Source: Myxococcales bacterium (GTDB taxonomy: Bacteria > Myxococcota_A > Bradymonadia > UBA7976 > UBA1532). Taken from it: DNA of 41,112 nt. This document shows positions 16,027 to 25,119 of the stretch, piece by piece (positions within the stretch are counted from its first letter, which is position 1; the number at the start of each line of letters is the position of its first letter). Location: assembly GCA_009692505.1 (NCBI GenBank), contig SHZC01000018.1:1-41112 (forward strand), given 5' to 3'. The notes beneath the pieces were generated by a model. That model saw only the letters and a list, made by a program, of their open reading frames with translations. It was not told the origin of the DNA and did no database searches. The position numbers and the translations under genes are program-made.

Positions 16027-17649
16027 TTGGACGAGAAGGCCGCAGAGTTCGCCCGCGTCGCGAGAGACTCGATGATGAAGCTCGTCAGTCGTGGGCTCAC
16101 GCCTTGGCCGGAGACCTACACCCGCGTGTTCTTCGAGTTGTGCGCGGAGCGTGGGCTGTCGGTCCTCGCCCCACCCTCGCTCGGGGCCGAGAATACCGGC
16201 CCGACCCTCGATCCCAACCTCATCGCCCTGCTCGTGTCCTTGTCCACGCTCCCGCACCGGACCTTGCCCTCTCATCCTGGGCTGCGGGCGCTGGTCGACT
16301 GGGTCGCGCGCCTCACCGTTCCGGGAGCCGCGCTGGATTCGACGCTGGTGTCGACGGTGCTTGGGCGTGTCGACGAGCTGAGCATCGAGCTCGCTGAGCG
16401 TCCGCCCCAGGGATCGAACGACCTGTCAACCGATTTGGTCAAGCGACTTGTCGAAATGATTCGGGGGCTCGTTCCCGTCGTTGACCCCGAGGGGCAGCTC
16501 AAGGAGCTCATCGTTCCGGCCCTGCTTGGGCTCGCGGTGTCTATGTCGACCGTCCAGGCCCAGCCACACCTAGAGGCCTTGGCTCAGTTCGTCGCGGCGC
16601 GCCGCAAGGCCGTCGGGATCGAGGTCCTGGCGCAGCGGCATTTGGTTCGTCGCGCCGAAGAGCTGGAGTCCCTCACCGACGCCCTCCTGGAGATCCTCGG
16701 CCATTCCCTGCCCGCCATTCCGGAGATTGAGGCCCTCATCACCGGGGCGCGTATTCGTGTGCCCAAGAGCGATGCGAAGGGGATGGCCGAACTCCACGCC
16801 GAGCTCATCGGCGAGCTTCGCCGCGTGCAGCTCGCGCTGCCGCCCATGGAGGAGCAGAAGCAGGTCGTGAAGAGCGTCCTGAAGTCCCTGGCCGACCAGC
16901 TCGCCTATGCGACCTCTGGCTCGGTGGCGGTCGAGAGCTTCGCGGTCGACATCCAGAGGCGGCTCGAGGCGGCCGACGACATGAGTGAGCTTCTGCGACT
17001 GCAGGAGCTGCTCGTCAGGGAGTCCGAGCTCGCCGCGACCGAGGCGGAGAAGATGCGACGGCAGCTCGGCGTCCTCTCGAGTCGGGTGTCCACCTCGCAG
17101 CAGCAAATCGAGGAGCTCGAGCAAGTGCTCGTCGAAACCATCTCGGCGATGAACCTGGACCCGCTGACTCGACTGCCCAACCGTCGGGCGATGACGGAGT
17201 GGGTCGCCACTACGCTGTACCCCGTCGGCCGCGCCGAGCGGGATTTCAGCCTGCTGGTCCTGGACCTCGATCATTTCAAGCGCGTGAACGATACGTTTGG
17301 GCACCTGGCGGGTGATGCGGTCTTGGCTGAGACCGGCCGTCGCGTGAAGTCGGGCATTCGAGTCGTCGATCTCCTCGCGCGGTTTGGAGGCGAGGAGTTT
17401 GTGCTCATCCTGCCCGACTGTGAGCTCGACGTCGCTCAGGCGGTCGCCGACCGGATGTGCACGCTGGTCAGCCGAAAGCCAATGGGCCACGAGGGCCACG
17501 TCATCCCGGTCACGACGAGCGTTGGCGTCGCAAAGAAGCGGCCCCACGAGGACTTCAACGTGGTCTTTGCGCGCGCCGACCAATGCCTCTACAAGGCGAA
17601 GCAGGCGGGGAGAAATCGCGCCGTGGCCGAAGTCGAACTACAGTCCTGA
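16027..17649 (+). CDS. GGEEF diguanylate cyclase
   Basis: 540 aa from the TTG at 16027, which has GGGAG 5 nt upstream; a TTG at 16012 would add five residues. The N-terminal 350 residues are helical and cytoplasmic, without a recognised sensor domain or membrane segment; a coiled coil (about 315-375) leads into the catalytic domain. That domain begins LDPLTRLPNRRAM and carries the active site GGEEF (454-458). An inhibitory I-site RVVD (445-448) sits exactly five residues before it, so the enzyme should make c-di-GMP and be feedback-inhibited. Its place between a FleQ-like activator and the flagellar cluster suggests control of the motile-sessile switch. FleQ of Pseudomonas binds c-di-GMP, but whether this activator does is unknown. 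Confidence 0.9.
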   Translation: MDEKAAEFARVARDSMMKLVSRGLTPWPETYTRVFFELCAERGLSVLAPPSLGAENTGPTLDPNLIALLVSLSTLPHRTLPSHPGLRALVDWVARLTVPGAALDSTLVSTVLGRVDELSIELAERPPQGSNDLSTDLVKRLVEMIRGLVPVVDPEGQLKELIVPALLGLAVSMSTVQAQPHLEALAQFVAARRKAVGIEVLAQRHLVRRAEELESLTDALLEILGHSLPAIPEIEALITGARIRVPKSDAKGMAELHAELIGELRRVQLALPPMEEQKQVVKSVLKSLADQLAYATSGSVAVESFAVDIQRRLEAADDMSELLRLQELLVRESELAATEAEKMRRQLGVLSSRVSTSQQQIEELEQVLVETISAMNLDPLTRLPNRRAMTEWVATTLYPVGRAERDFSLLVLDLDHFKRVNDTFGHLAGDAVLAETGRRVKSGIRVVDLLARFGGEEFVLILPDCELDVAQAVADRMCTLVSRKPMGHEGHVIPVTTSVGVAKKRPHEDFNVVFARADQCLYKAKQAGRNRAVAEVELQS

Positions 17650-17700
17650 CAACTCTGCCGGAGCGAGTTCATCCGGTCGTATCGCTCAAGGAGGAGCGTC

Positions 17701-20157
17701 GTGTCGAGCATGCAAAACAGACTGCGCCGCTGTGTGGGCCTCGTCAGGGCGGCGCTGCTTGCCTCGGTGTTGGGCTACCCCGGTTCTTCGGTGGCTCAGC
17801 CGGACGTCACGCACCCCGTCGACGACTTCCCGGACGCTCAGCTTCAGTATCGGCGATTCGAACTCGCGGTCTCACCGACATTCACGGCGAGCTGTCAGAA
17901 GAAAGAGGTCGCGCTGACCTGCGAGATTGGCGGCGTCCCGGATCGTTTCGCCCGCCTCCTTCGAGCGATGCGAGGTGGCGCCATCACGGGCGTCGAGCTC
18001 ATCGGACGCCGAGGCAAGTCCTTCATCGTCCGGCTCGATCTGGCCTCGCCCGCGCTTGAGTTCCGCTCCGAGACCTTGACCGTGCCCCCTCGGTGGGTGC
18101 TCGAGGTCGGCATTCCGCGCGCGCTGAGCGACGGAATTGAAGACGAGACGCCGTTTCGCCCGTACCCGCTGGCCCCGAGGCCCTTCTCGCCCATCCTACC
18201 GAAGTCGCCCGTCGCCCAACTGCCGGGCAAAGGGAGCGTCTTCGAGGCCGTCAATGGCTGCGTCAAGGCCCTTGAGGGCGGGCGTTACAAGGCGGCGATG
18301 ATCTCCTGCGAGTCGGCTGCTACAGCCGCGGCAAACGACGTGACCGCCCGCGCAGTCGCGCTCATGGCTCGGGGCGAGGCCGCGGCCGCGTTGGGTCGGC
18401 AGGGCAAGGCACCGGATCTCACGACCGTGACCAACGCGTTGATCAGAGCCGAGTCGGTCGCGCCAACGGACGAGGCCAAGGCCCGCTTTGCCGTTCTTCA
18501 GGCGACCATCTACGAGCCCATGGGTTACCCCTCGCGAGGGGAGGTGACGCTCGACGATAAGATGAAGAGCTACCGGGGCACGCCCGCCGAGCCGTGGATT
18601 CTGGCCGGGCAGATCGCCAGCGCCGAGCGGCAGAAGCAGACCGAGCAGGCGAAGAAGCTCGTGCGCCACCTGACCGAGATGCCCGGCAAGAACCCGAACA
18701 TCGGGGCGGCGCTGCTCTACGTGGGGGGCCAAGCCTACGAGCGCAAGGACTGGTTGGAAGCGCTGGAGCTGCTGGACATGGCCTGGCGCCGATGGCCGGA
18801 CCTGACGGTCGCCAACACCGAGGGCCTCTTCCACCTCGCCGAGCTCTACTTCAGGGCCGGGAGATTCGCCGAGGCGCGCAGCACTTACGAGTTCTTCATC
18901 GAGCGTCACGGGAGCCGGCGACCGCAGCACGTCGCCAGGGTGCGGCTTGCGACGCTCGCCGCGTTGCGGGACCCCGGGGGGGCGCGGGCCAGGCTGCTCG
19001 ACCTCGCCTACGCGCTCAAGGAGGCCGAGGGGCAGCAGCTCGCCTTGCTGTGGGCGATGCGGATGCAGCCGGACATCAAGGAGCGACGCAAGGCACTTCG
19101 ACAGATCGACCGTCTCGATCCGACCGACTACGTCCAGCCCGAGCTGGCGATGGAGCGCGCCCGCTCGGCGCTCTGGGGCGGCGAGGTGCGGCGCGCCGAG
19201 GACATTGTGCGGAAGATCCTGCGGACCTGGCCGACCGATCCGCTCGTCAAGAGCGTGCCGCAGTTCTTCGATCGGACGCTTTTCCTGTTGGTCTACAACT
19301 ACGTCACGCTCGACCGACCGCTCGCGGCGATCAGCCAGTACTTCGGCCTCCGTGCGCGCTTCGAGCGGCATCGGCATCGGGAGCTCATGCACCTGCTCAT
19401 CGGACGCGCCTTGAGGCGGCTGGGCATGCACGAGGAGGCGTTCACGGCCTTGCAGCGGGGTTTGGGCCAAGGCGGTGAGGAGACTCACGATCCGACCACC
19501 GAGGCGGAGGTTTACCTCGAAATGGCCGACGCGCTTTACCGCACGCAGGATCGGTTCCGCCTCCGAGAGATTCTGAAGTACCTCGACCGCAAGTACCCGG
19601 GTCGATTCGATGTCTATACCTACTGGCGCGCCCGGGCCGCGAGTGCTCGATGGGATGGCCGGCTGCAGGAGGCCAGGGACGTGCTCGTGTACGCGCTCAA
19701 TGGCCCGGTCGCCGAAGACGAGCGCGCCGACATCGCGTTTACGCTGGCGGACTGGTACGGCGAGATCGGGGACAGCGAGCGGGCCGAGGCGGCACTGTTG
19801 ACTTGGCTTGAGCTGTATGATGGCTCGGGCAAGACGAAGCGCTCGGCGATCCGGCGGTCAGCGGTCTGGCGGCTCGCTGAGTTGGCCTTCGAGGAGGCGG
19901 ACTGGCCGGCGGCCATCGAGCGATTCGGGGACGTCGCGGCCACCTATCCGACCGACGCCTTGCGCCCAGAAGCGCAGTACCTCAAGGCGCGAGCGCTTCA
20001 GTCGCTCGGAGACTCTTATGCCGCGGTTCGGCTCTACGACGAGCTGACGGCGGCGCCCGACTCCGGTCGATTCGGGCAGCTGGCCGAGGGTGAGCTCGCG
20101 GTCTTGAAGTGGGAGCGCCGTGTCTCTCCGGCGGCCCTGCGCGCCTCGGGGTTCTAG
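17701..20157 (+). CDS. Secreted TPR protein with beta-rich N-terminal domain
   Basis: 818 aa. GTG start at 17701 with AAGGAGG 6 nt upstream; an ATG three codons later is possible. A signal peptide (about 1-33) is followed by a beta-rich segment (about 45-145: FELAVSPTFTASCQKKEVAL, then GVELIGRRGKSFIVRLDL, then RWVLEVGI) that resembles AMIN-type domains without a firm match. The rest is TPR-like repeats, many with acidic and Trp/Tyr residues (GKNPNIGAALLYVGGQAYE, TEGLFHLAELYFRAGRFAEA). It lies just upstream of flgB, ahead of a sigma54 promoter, so it is not in the same primary transcript as the flagellar genes. It may be an envelope scaffold for the flagellum or for the Glt-like complex; I do not recognise a named family. 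Confidence 0.8.
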   Translation: MSSMQNRLRRCVGLVRAALLASVLGYPGSSVAQPDVTHPVDDFPDAQLQYRRFELAVSPTFTASCQKKEVALTCEIGGVPDRFARLLRAMRGGAITGVELIGRRGKSFIVRLDLASPALEFRSETLTVPPRWVLEVGIPRALSDGIEDETPFRPYPLAPRPFSPILPKSPVAQLPGKGSVFEAVNGCVKALEGGRYKAAMISCESAATAAANDVTARAVALMARGEAAAALGRQGKAPDLTTVTNALIRAESVAPTDEAKARFAVLQATIYEPMGYPSRGEVTLDDKMKSYRGTPAEPWILAGQIASAERQKQTEQAKKLVRHLTEMPGKNPNIGAALLYVGGQAYERKDWLEALELLDMAWRRWPDLTVANTEGLFHLAELYFRAGRFAEARSTYEFFIERHGSRRPQHVARVRLATLAALRDPGGARARLLDLAYALKEAEGQQLALLWAMRMQPDIKERRKALRQIDRLDPTDYVQPELAMERARSALWGGEVRRAEDIVRKILRTWPTDPLVKSVPQFFDRTLFLLVYNYVTLDRPLAAISQYFGLRARFERHRHRELMHLLIGRALRRLGMHEEAFTALQRGLGQGGEETHDPTTEAEVYLEMADALYRTQDRFRLREILKYLDRKYPGRFDVYTYWRARAASARWDGRLQEARDVLVYALNGPVAEDERADIAFTLADWYGEIGDSERAEAALLTWLELYDGSGKTKRSAIRRSAVWRLAELAFEEADWPAAIERFGDVAATYPTDALRPEAQYLKARALQSLGDSYAAVRLYDELTAAPDSGRFGQLAEGELAVLKWERRVSPAALRASGF

Positions 20158-20200
20158 ACGTCATCGCCTTGGCGGGTATCTAGACGTCATCGCCTTGGCG
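20153..20200. repeat. Tandem 22-bp repeat with palindrome, possible activator site
   Basis: Two identical 22-bp copies (20153-20174 and 20179-20200) with a 26-bp period. The first overlaps the stop codon of the TPR gene. Each contains TCTAGA, GACGTC and CATCGCCTTGGCG; in the second copy the latter completes a perfect 7-bp palindrome arm pair (CATCGCC-TT-GGCGATG, 20188-20203). It lies 60-110 bp upstream of the flgB sigma54 promoter, a usual place for tandem enhancer sites of NtrC-family activators. Confidence 0.6.
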
Positions 20201-20264
20201 ATGCGGCGACGGAACCCCAACGCTTTGCCCGCTGCGGAGCCGCTCAAACCCGGCACTGCGGCCA

Positions 20265-20279
20265 TGGCACGACCCTTGC
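20265..20279 (+). promoter_or_regulatory. Sigma54 promoter of the flgB operon
   Basis: TGGCACG-N4-TTGC: perfect -24 (TGGCACG, 20265-20271) and -12 (TTGC, 20276-20279) elements at exact spacing. The predicted start near 20291 is only about 15 nt before the flgB ATG and just precedes its GGAGG site. Confidence 0.92.
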
Positions 20280-20305
20280 GGCATAGGCAGCCGGAGGTGA
20301 CCCTC

Positions 20306-20713
20306 ATGAGCATCCTTTTTGACCGCCTGACGACCACCATCGAGCGAAGCCTCGACTTCCGCCTCGAGCGCGCCAACGTCATCGCTGGCAACCTCGCCAA
20401 CGTCGACACGCCCGATTACACGCCGACGGAGGTGACGTTTGACGAGCAGCTTCGTCAGCACCTCAGCGGTGAAGAGCCGCCCGGCATCGCCCGGACGGAC
20501 GCCGCCCACCTCGACACAGGCGTCGAGGGGACGCAGGCCGAGATGGAGTTTGACTACTTCGCGTTGCCAAACCAGGACGGGAACTCAGTGGACCTCGATC
20601 ACGAGATGTCGAAGCTGTCTGAAAACCAGATTCAGTACCGCGCGTCGACGAACTTCTACAACAAGCGGATGGCGCTCCTGAAGTACGCCATCTCGGAAGG
20701 GGGGCAAGGCTGA
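20306..20713 (+). CDS. flgB: Flagellar basal-body rod protein FlgB
   Basis: 135 aa. ATG at 20306 with GGAGG 8 nt upstream; the open frame extends further upstream but only across the sigma54 promoter. FlgB is a proximal rod subunit exported through the flagellar type III system. The family signature is clear: ERSLDFRLERANVIAGNLAN, then VDTPDYTPTEVTF at residues 15-50, and a C-terminal MSKLSENQIQYRASTNF helix. It is the first gene of a long operon, with the stop overlapping the flgC start by one base (TGATG). Confidence 0.97.
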   Translation: MSILFDRLTTTIERSLDFRLERANVIAGNLANVDTPDYTPTEVTFDEQLRQHLSGEEPPGIARTDAAHLDTGVEGTQAEMEFDYFALPNQDGNSVDLDHEMSKLSENQIQYRASTNFYNKRMALLKYAISEGGQG

Positions 20714-21150
20714 TGGACTTCTTCACAGCCATGCGCATCAGCTCCTCCGGGCTGACGGTCCAGCGCACCCGAATGAACGTGACGGCGAGCAACCTCGCCA
20801 ACGTCGACACGACCCGAACGCCGGAGGGGGGCGCGTATCGACCCAAACACGCGGTCGTGGCGGCGATCCCCATCGCGACGAGCTTTCAGGAGCTGCTCGG
20901 GGCGGAGATGCACGAGAAGGTTCATGGGTCCGAGGTGGTCGCCGTCGAGTCCGATGCGACCCCCGGACGCCTCGTCTACGACCCGACCCACCCCGACGCC
21001 AAAGAGGACGGCTACGTCGAGATGCCGAACATCAGCGTCGTCAGCGAGATGGTCAACATGGTGACGGCGTCTCGGTCTTATGAGGCCAACGTCAGCGTGA
21101 TCCAGTCGATCAAGCAGATGGCCAAGAACGCCTTTGAGATCGGGGGATAA
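20713..21150 (+). CDS. flgC: Flagellar basal-body rod protein FlgC
   Basis: 145 aa, normal length. Rod protein with the N-terminal rod/hook motif (ISSSGLTVQRTRMNVTASNL, then ANVDTTRTPEGG) and the C-terminal MVNMVTASRSYEANVSVIQS helix shared by axial proteins. The start overlaps the flgB stop. Together with FlgB it forms the proximal rod above the FliE adapter encoded next. Confidence 0.97.
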   Translation: MDFFTAMRISSSGLTVQRTRMNVTASNLANVDTTRTPEGGAYRPKHAVVAAIPIATSFQELLGAEMHEKVHGSEVVAVESDATPGRLVYDPTHPDAKEDGYVEMPNISVVSEMVNMVTASRSYEANVSVIQSIKQMAKNAFEIGG

Positions 21151-21153
21151 GTC

Positions 21154-21534
21154 ATGGCCACGCCCGTACGGTTTCCTCAGTTCATGCCCATGGTCGAAAA
21201 CCGGCCTGGTTCGCGGCTCTCAGTCGCGCTCGATGCCTCAGAGCTCAATGGGATGGAGCCCGGTGGGCTCAAGGGCTCGGTGCCCGGTGGTGGGCCGTTG
21301 GCACATGGAGTGCAGCGTCCCTTCAGTGAGTTCCTTGAGGCGCAGGTCAAGAACGTAAATCAAGTGCAGAAGGAAGCGGACACCGCGGTGGCTGAGATGG
21401 TCACCGGGAGAAGCGGGAACCTGCATGAGACCATGTTGGCCCTGGACAAGGCGGATGTCTCCTTCCGCATGTTGACCAAGGTCCGCAACAAGATGATCGA
21501 CGCCTACCACGAAGTCATGCGAATGAACATCTGA
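21154..21534 (+). CDS. fliE: Flagellar hook-basal body protein FliE
   Basis: 126 aa. FliE joins the MS ring to the rod. The C-terminal half is typical: FSEFLEAQVKNVNQVQKEAD, a LHETMLALDKADVSFRMLTK helix and RNKMIDAYHEVMRMNI. The first 55 residues are Gly/Pro-rich and poorly conserved. It starts 4 bp after the flgC stop. A sigma54-like sequence (TGGCACA-N4-GTGC, 21299-21313) lies inside the gene. Confidence 0.95.
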   Translation: MATPVRFPQFMPMVENRPGSRLSVALDASELNGMEPGGLKGSVPGGGPLAHGVQRPFSEFLEAQVKNVNQVQKEADTAVAEMVTGRSGNLHETMLALDKADVSFRMLTKVRNKMIDAYHEVMRMNI

Positions 21535-21544
21535 GGAAAAGTCC

Positions 21545-23206
21545 ATGAACGAAATTCTCCAGCGCATGCGTGAACGATTAAACGCCCTCAACGAGAAGCT
21601 CAGCCGGGCGCAGAAGTACGCCATCGGAGTTGTCATCGTTCTGTTGGCGGCCACAATTGGTGCGCTGGCCTATCTGGGGACGCGGGTGGAGTACGGTGTG
21701 CTCTACAGCGAGCTCAAACAGGAGGACGCAGGCAAGATTGCCGACCGCCTGCGCGACGAGAAGGTCGACTTCAAGCTCGATCGGAACGGGACGACGATCC
21801 TCGTGCCCGTGGAGAAGGCCGATGAGCTTCGACTGATGATCGCCTCGGAGGGCGGACCGGTCGATGCGAACCCTGGCTATAAGCTCTTCGACAAGGCTGA
21901 CATCTTCGGGATGCCCGAGGAGGTCATTCAGGTCAATAAGCGGCGCATCATGGAAGGGGAGTTGGCGAAGTCCATCGAGTCCATCGAGGAGGTGAAGTCT
22001 GCTCGCGTACATCTGGCGGTCCCGCCGGAGGAGCTCTTCGTCGAGGATCAGAAAGCGGCCACCGCCTCGGTCATCCTGAATCTGCGGCCCGGTGCCGTGC
22101 TTCGTCCCAAACAGGTCAAAGGCATCGTCAACATCGTGGCCGGCGCGGTGCCGAACCTCAGCCCGGACAACGTCACCATCGTCAATCAGAACGGCAAGAT
22201 TCTCCGCGCTGCGACCGACGACAACCTCATGGAGGGCGCGTCGGGCCTTGAGTATCAGCGCAACATCGAGCGCGAGCTCGAGCAGAAGGCGACCGATGTC
22301 CTTGAGAAGGCCGTCGGGCGGGGCAAGGCCATCGTCCGGGTTCGCGCCAAGCTCGACTTCAGCAAGGAGCAGCGGACCGAGGAGATCTTCGACCCGCAGC
22401 AGCAAATCGCCCGCAGCGAAGAAACTTTGTCGGAGCAGCGTCAAAATGGTGCCGATCAGGTCGGCGGGGTCGCCGGGGCCGCGGCCAACGACCCGAACGT
22501 CGCCCAAGGCGTGGTCCGGGTCGGCGATGCCAGCAACTCAAATCGTGAGAAGACCACCGTCAATTACGAGATCGGGAAGATCACCAAGAAGATCCTCGGA
22601 CCCGATGTCCGCCTGACACGCCTCTCGGTCGCGGTCCTCGTCGACGGCGTCTACAAGGATGTCGTGCCGGCCGAAGGCGGTGACCCCGTGCCGCCTGAGT
22701 ACTCTTCCCGAACCAAGGAGGAGATCGAGACCATCAAGAACCTCGTGGCGAAGGCGGTCGAACTCGACGGGAAGCGGGGCGACGAGATCGAGGTCGCGAA
22801 CCTGCAGTTCCAGGATGAGACCGCCGCTGAAGATCTGGTCATGAAAGCCGGCCAACGGCAGGTGCTGGTTGACAACCTGATCAAATACGGGCTGATTCTG
22901 CTGGTCTTCATGCTCCTCGTGTTCGCGGTCTTCCGGCCGGTCGTGCGGTGGCTTACGGCGCCGTCCGAGCCCCCGCCCGCGGCCGAGGTGGTCGAAGAAG
23001 GGGCCTTGCCCGAGGCGGAGCCGGCGGTTCTTCCCGGGGTCCAGGCCATCGCGCTTCTCGAACAGCAGGAGGTAGACATGGAAGCCGAGAAGAAGAGGCT
23101 CGCAGAGCTGAGCCTGATCGAGAAGATCCGGGACTTCGCGAATCAGAACCCAGACGTCGCGGCCTCGGTCGTTCGGTACTGGCTCAAACTTCGCATCCAG
23201 GCCTGA
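21545..23206 (+). CDS. fliF: Flagellar MS-ring protein FliF
   Basis: 553 aa, normal length. It forms the membrane-embedded MS ring on which the rotor, rod and export gate assemble. Two membrane helices lie at about 26-46 and 447-468, with periplasmic ring-building domains between (VLYSELKQEDAGKIADRLRD, then ARVHLAVPPEELFVEDQK). The last 30 residues (LIEKIRDFANQNPDVAASVV, then RYWLKL) are the FliG-binding tail. It is followed after 3 bp by fliG. Confidence 0.98.
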   Translation: MNEILQRMRERLNALNEKLSRAQKYAIGVVIVLLAATIGALAYLGTRVEYGVLYSELKQEDAGKIADRLRDEKVDFKLDRNGTTILVPVEKADELRLMIASEGGPVDANPGYKLFDKADIFGMPEEVIQVNKRRIMEGELAKSIESIEEVKSARVHLAVPPEELFVEDQKAATASVILNLRPGAVLRPKQVKGIVNIVAGAVPNLSPDNVTIVNQNGKILRAATDDNLMEGASGLEYQRNIERELEQKATDVLEKAVGRGKAIVRVRAKLDFSKEQRTEEIFDPQQQIARSEETLSEQRQNGADQVGGVAGAAANDPNVAQGVVRVGDASNSNREKTTVNYEIGKITKKILGPDVRLTRLSVAVLVDGVYKDVVPAEGGDPVPPEYSSRTKEEIETIKNLVAKAVELDGKRGDEIEVANLQFQDETAAEDLVMKAGQRQVLVDNLIKYGLILLVFMLLVFAVFRPVVRWLTAPSEPPPAAEVVEEGALPEAEPAVLPGVQAIALLEQQEVDMEAEKKRLAELSLIEKIRDFANQNPDVAASVVRYWLKLRIQA

Positions 23207-23209
23207 TCC

Positions 23210-24232
23210 ATGGCCACCAACCTCGACGGCAAACCCCAGCCCATCTCTCCCGAAGTCAAAGCGGCGCTCGTCATGCTGATGCTCGGCGAAGACACGGCCG
23301 CGGAGCTCTTCCGGCGGCTCGGCAAAGAGGAGATCAAGCTCCTCAACCGCGGCATGACCCAGCTCGCCACTCTGTCCGACGACGAGCAGGAGGCGATCCT
23401 CAACGAGTACTTCACCCTCATCCAGAAGGGCGATCCGCTTCGTCTCGAGGGCGGCGAGGCCTACTTCAAGGCGCTCGTCGAGCGTTCCATGGGCAAGGAC
23501 GGTCGCCGACTTATCGAGGAGATGGCCAGCGAGAACCAGATGCAGCTCAACGCGCTTGAGCCCATCGACGCGCGCACGCTGGCCAACCTCCTTCGCAAGG
23601 AGCACCCGCAGACCGTCGCCCTCATCATGGCCTACTCCAAGGCCGAGAAGAGCGCGCAGGTCCTCGCGCAGCTGCCCGTCGAGACGCAGGTCGAGGTGTG
23701 TTTACGGATGGCCAGCCTCGACACGGTCAGCGCGAGCACCTTGCGCGACGTCGAGAACGCGCTGCTCAGCGAGATGAAGGGCCTCGTTCTCAGCGGCGGC
23801 GAGGAGACCTCAGGCGTCGAGATGGTGGCCGAGATTCTCAATAACATCGAGAAGCAGCACGAGGAGCGGATCTTCGAGCAGCTCATGGAGATTGACCCCG
23901 AGCTCGCCGAGGAGATCCGCAACAACATGTTCGTGTTTGCGGACCTCGTGAACATCGATGACCGCGGCATGCAGACCCTGCTGAAGGAGGTCGACAACCA
24001 GACGCTCCTGCTCTCCTTGAAGACCGCGCCCGAGTCCATCAAGGACAAGGTCTTCAAGAACCTCTCGGCCCGCGCCGTCCAGATGTTGCGCGAGGACATG
24101 GAGGTCATGCCGCCGACGAAGCTGTCGGACGTCGAGAAGGCTCAGGCGAGCATTACTCAACTCGCGCTGCGGCTGGAGGCCGAGGGCAAGATCGTCATCG
24201 CCAAGGCAGGCGCGGCCGAGGAGTTCGTCTAA
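23210..24232 (+). CDS. fliG: Flagellar motor switch protein FliG
   Basis: 340 aa. FliG is the rotor component that transmits stator torque and reverses direction through FliM. The N-terminal FliF-binding domain, the EHPQ motif of the middle domain (LLRKEHPQTVALIMAYSKAE) and the C-terminal torque domain (MFVFADLVNIDDRGMQTLLK, then LREDMEVMPP) are all present. Only 3 bp separate it from fliF and fliH. Confidence 0.98.
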   Translation: MATNLDGKPQPISPEVKAALVMLMLGEDTAAELFRRLGKEEIKLLNRGMTQLATLSDDEQEAILNEYFTLIQKGDPLRLEGGEAYFKALVERSMGKDGRRLIEEMASENQMQLNALEPIDARTLANLLRKEHPQTVALIMAYSKAEKSAQVLAQLPVETQVEVCLRMASLDTVSASTLRDVENALLSEMKGLVLSGGEETSGVEMVAEILNNIEKQHEERIFEQLMEIDPELAEEIRNNMFVFADLVNIDDRGMQTLLKEVDNQTLLLSLKTAPESIKDKVFKNLSARAVQMLREDMEVMPPTKLSDVEKAQASITQLALRLEAEGKIVIAKAGAAEEFV

Positions 24233-24235
24233 GCG

Positions 24236-25117
24236 ATGGGAATCATTCGCAAGGACGACGCGGGCACCATCTCGCGCTTCGACTTCACCGGGAAGCGGGT
24301 CGTCGCGGAGACGGAGGCGCGGCCGATGGTGTTCCCCGACTTCAGCCCGAGCCCCCACGACTTCTCTGACAGCGCGGGTGAAGAGCCTGGCGGGCCCTCG
24401 CAGGCCGACGAAGGGGACGAGGCGGCCGAGGAGGAAGATCGAATCGGCGAGCTCCGCGCTCCGATGGGCAACGAGCGGCTCGATGGCGGGGGAAGCCCCT
24501 CACTTGCGCCGATGCCGATGCAGTCCATGCCGCCGGCCCCGTTCATGACGATGCCCCCGGTCGCCCCGATCGAACCTCCGCCCGCGCCCATCTTTGAAGT
24601 GCCGCAGGAGCTCGTCCAGTCCATTTACGAAGACGCGGTTCTCAGGGGCCTCGACGACGGCAAGGGCCAGGTCATGGCCGAACTTCAGGTGCTCCAGGAG
24701 CGATACGCTTCGGCGCTCGACATGCTCGATCAGGTCAGTCGGCAGCTCGTCGATCGAAACCGCCTCACGCTCATCACGCTGGCTTGCAAGATCGCCGAGC
24801 GCCTGACGCGCCACCACCTGAGCGTGCACCCCGAGCACCTGATGAAACTCGTCAAGGAAGCGATCATCGAGCTCGAGGAGAAAGACGAGGTGGTCGTGAT
24901 GTGCGCCGCGCCCGATCACGCATTTTTGACCTCCCGACGCGCCGAGCTGGCCCATGGCATGGGGGATGCTTTTCGGATTCAGGTGGTGGCCGACGAGGCG
25001 CTCGAATACGGGGACTTCCGAGTGGAGACCCGGGGCGGCGCTGCGGACGGTCGCGTGGCATCACGGCTCGAAGAGGTGCACGACGCCTTGCTCGGCCTCA
25101 ATAGTAAAGAGACTTGA
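24236..25117 (+). CDS. fliH: Flagellar export regulator FliH
   Basis: 293 aa. FliH binds the export ATPase FliI and ties it to the C ring. The N-terminal half is poorly conserved and rich in Pro, Met and acidic residues (PMPMQSMPPAPFMTMPPVAP). The C-terminal half (about 125-290) has the FliH/YscL pattern: a helix with ALDMLDQVSRQLVDRNRLTL, then LACKIAERLTRHHLSVHPEH and VVADEALEYGDFRVETRGG. Its position between fliG and fliI supports the call. Confidence 0.93.
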   Translation: MGIIRKDDAGTISRFDFTGKRVVAETEARPMVFPDFSPSPHDFSDSAGEEPGGPSQADEGDEAAEEEDRIGELRAPMGNERLDGGGSPSLAPMPMQSMPPAPFMTMPPVAPIEPPPAPIFEVPQELVQSIYEDAVLRGLDDGKGQVMAELQVLQERYASALDMLDQVSRQLVDRNRLTLITLACKIAERLTRHHLSVHPEHLMKLVKEAIIELEEKDEVVVMCAAPDHAFLTSRRAELAHGMGDAFRIQVVADEALEYGDFRVETRGGAADGRVASRLEEVHDALLGLNSKET

Positions 25118-25119
25118 CC

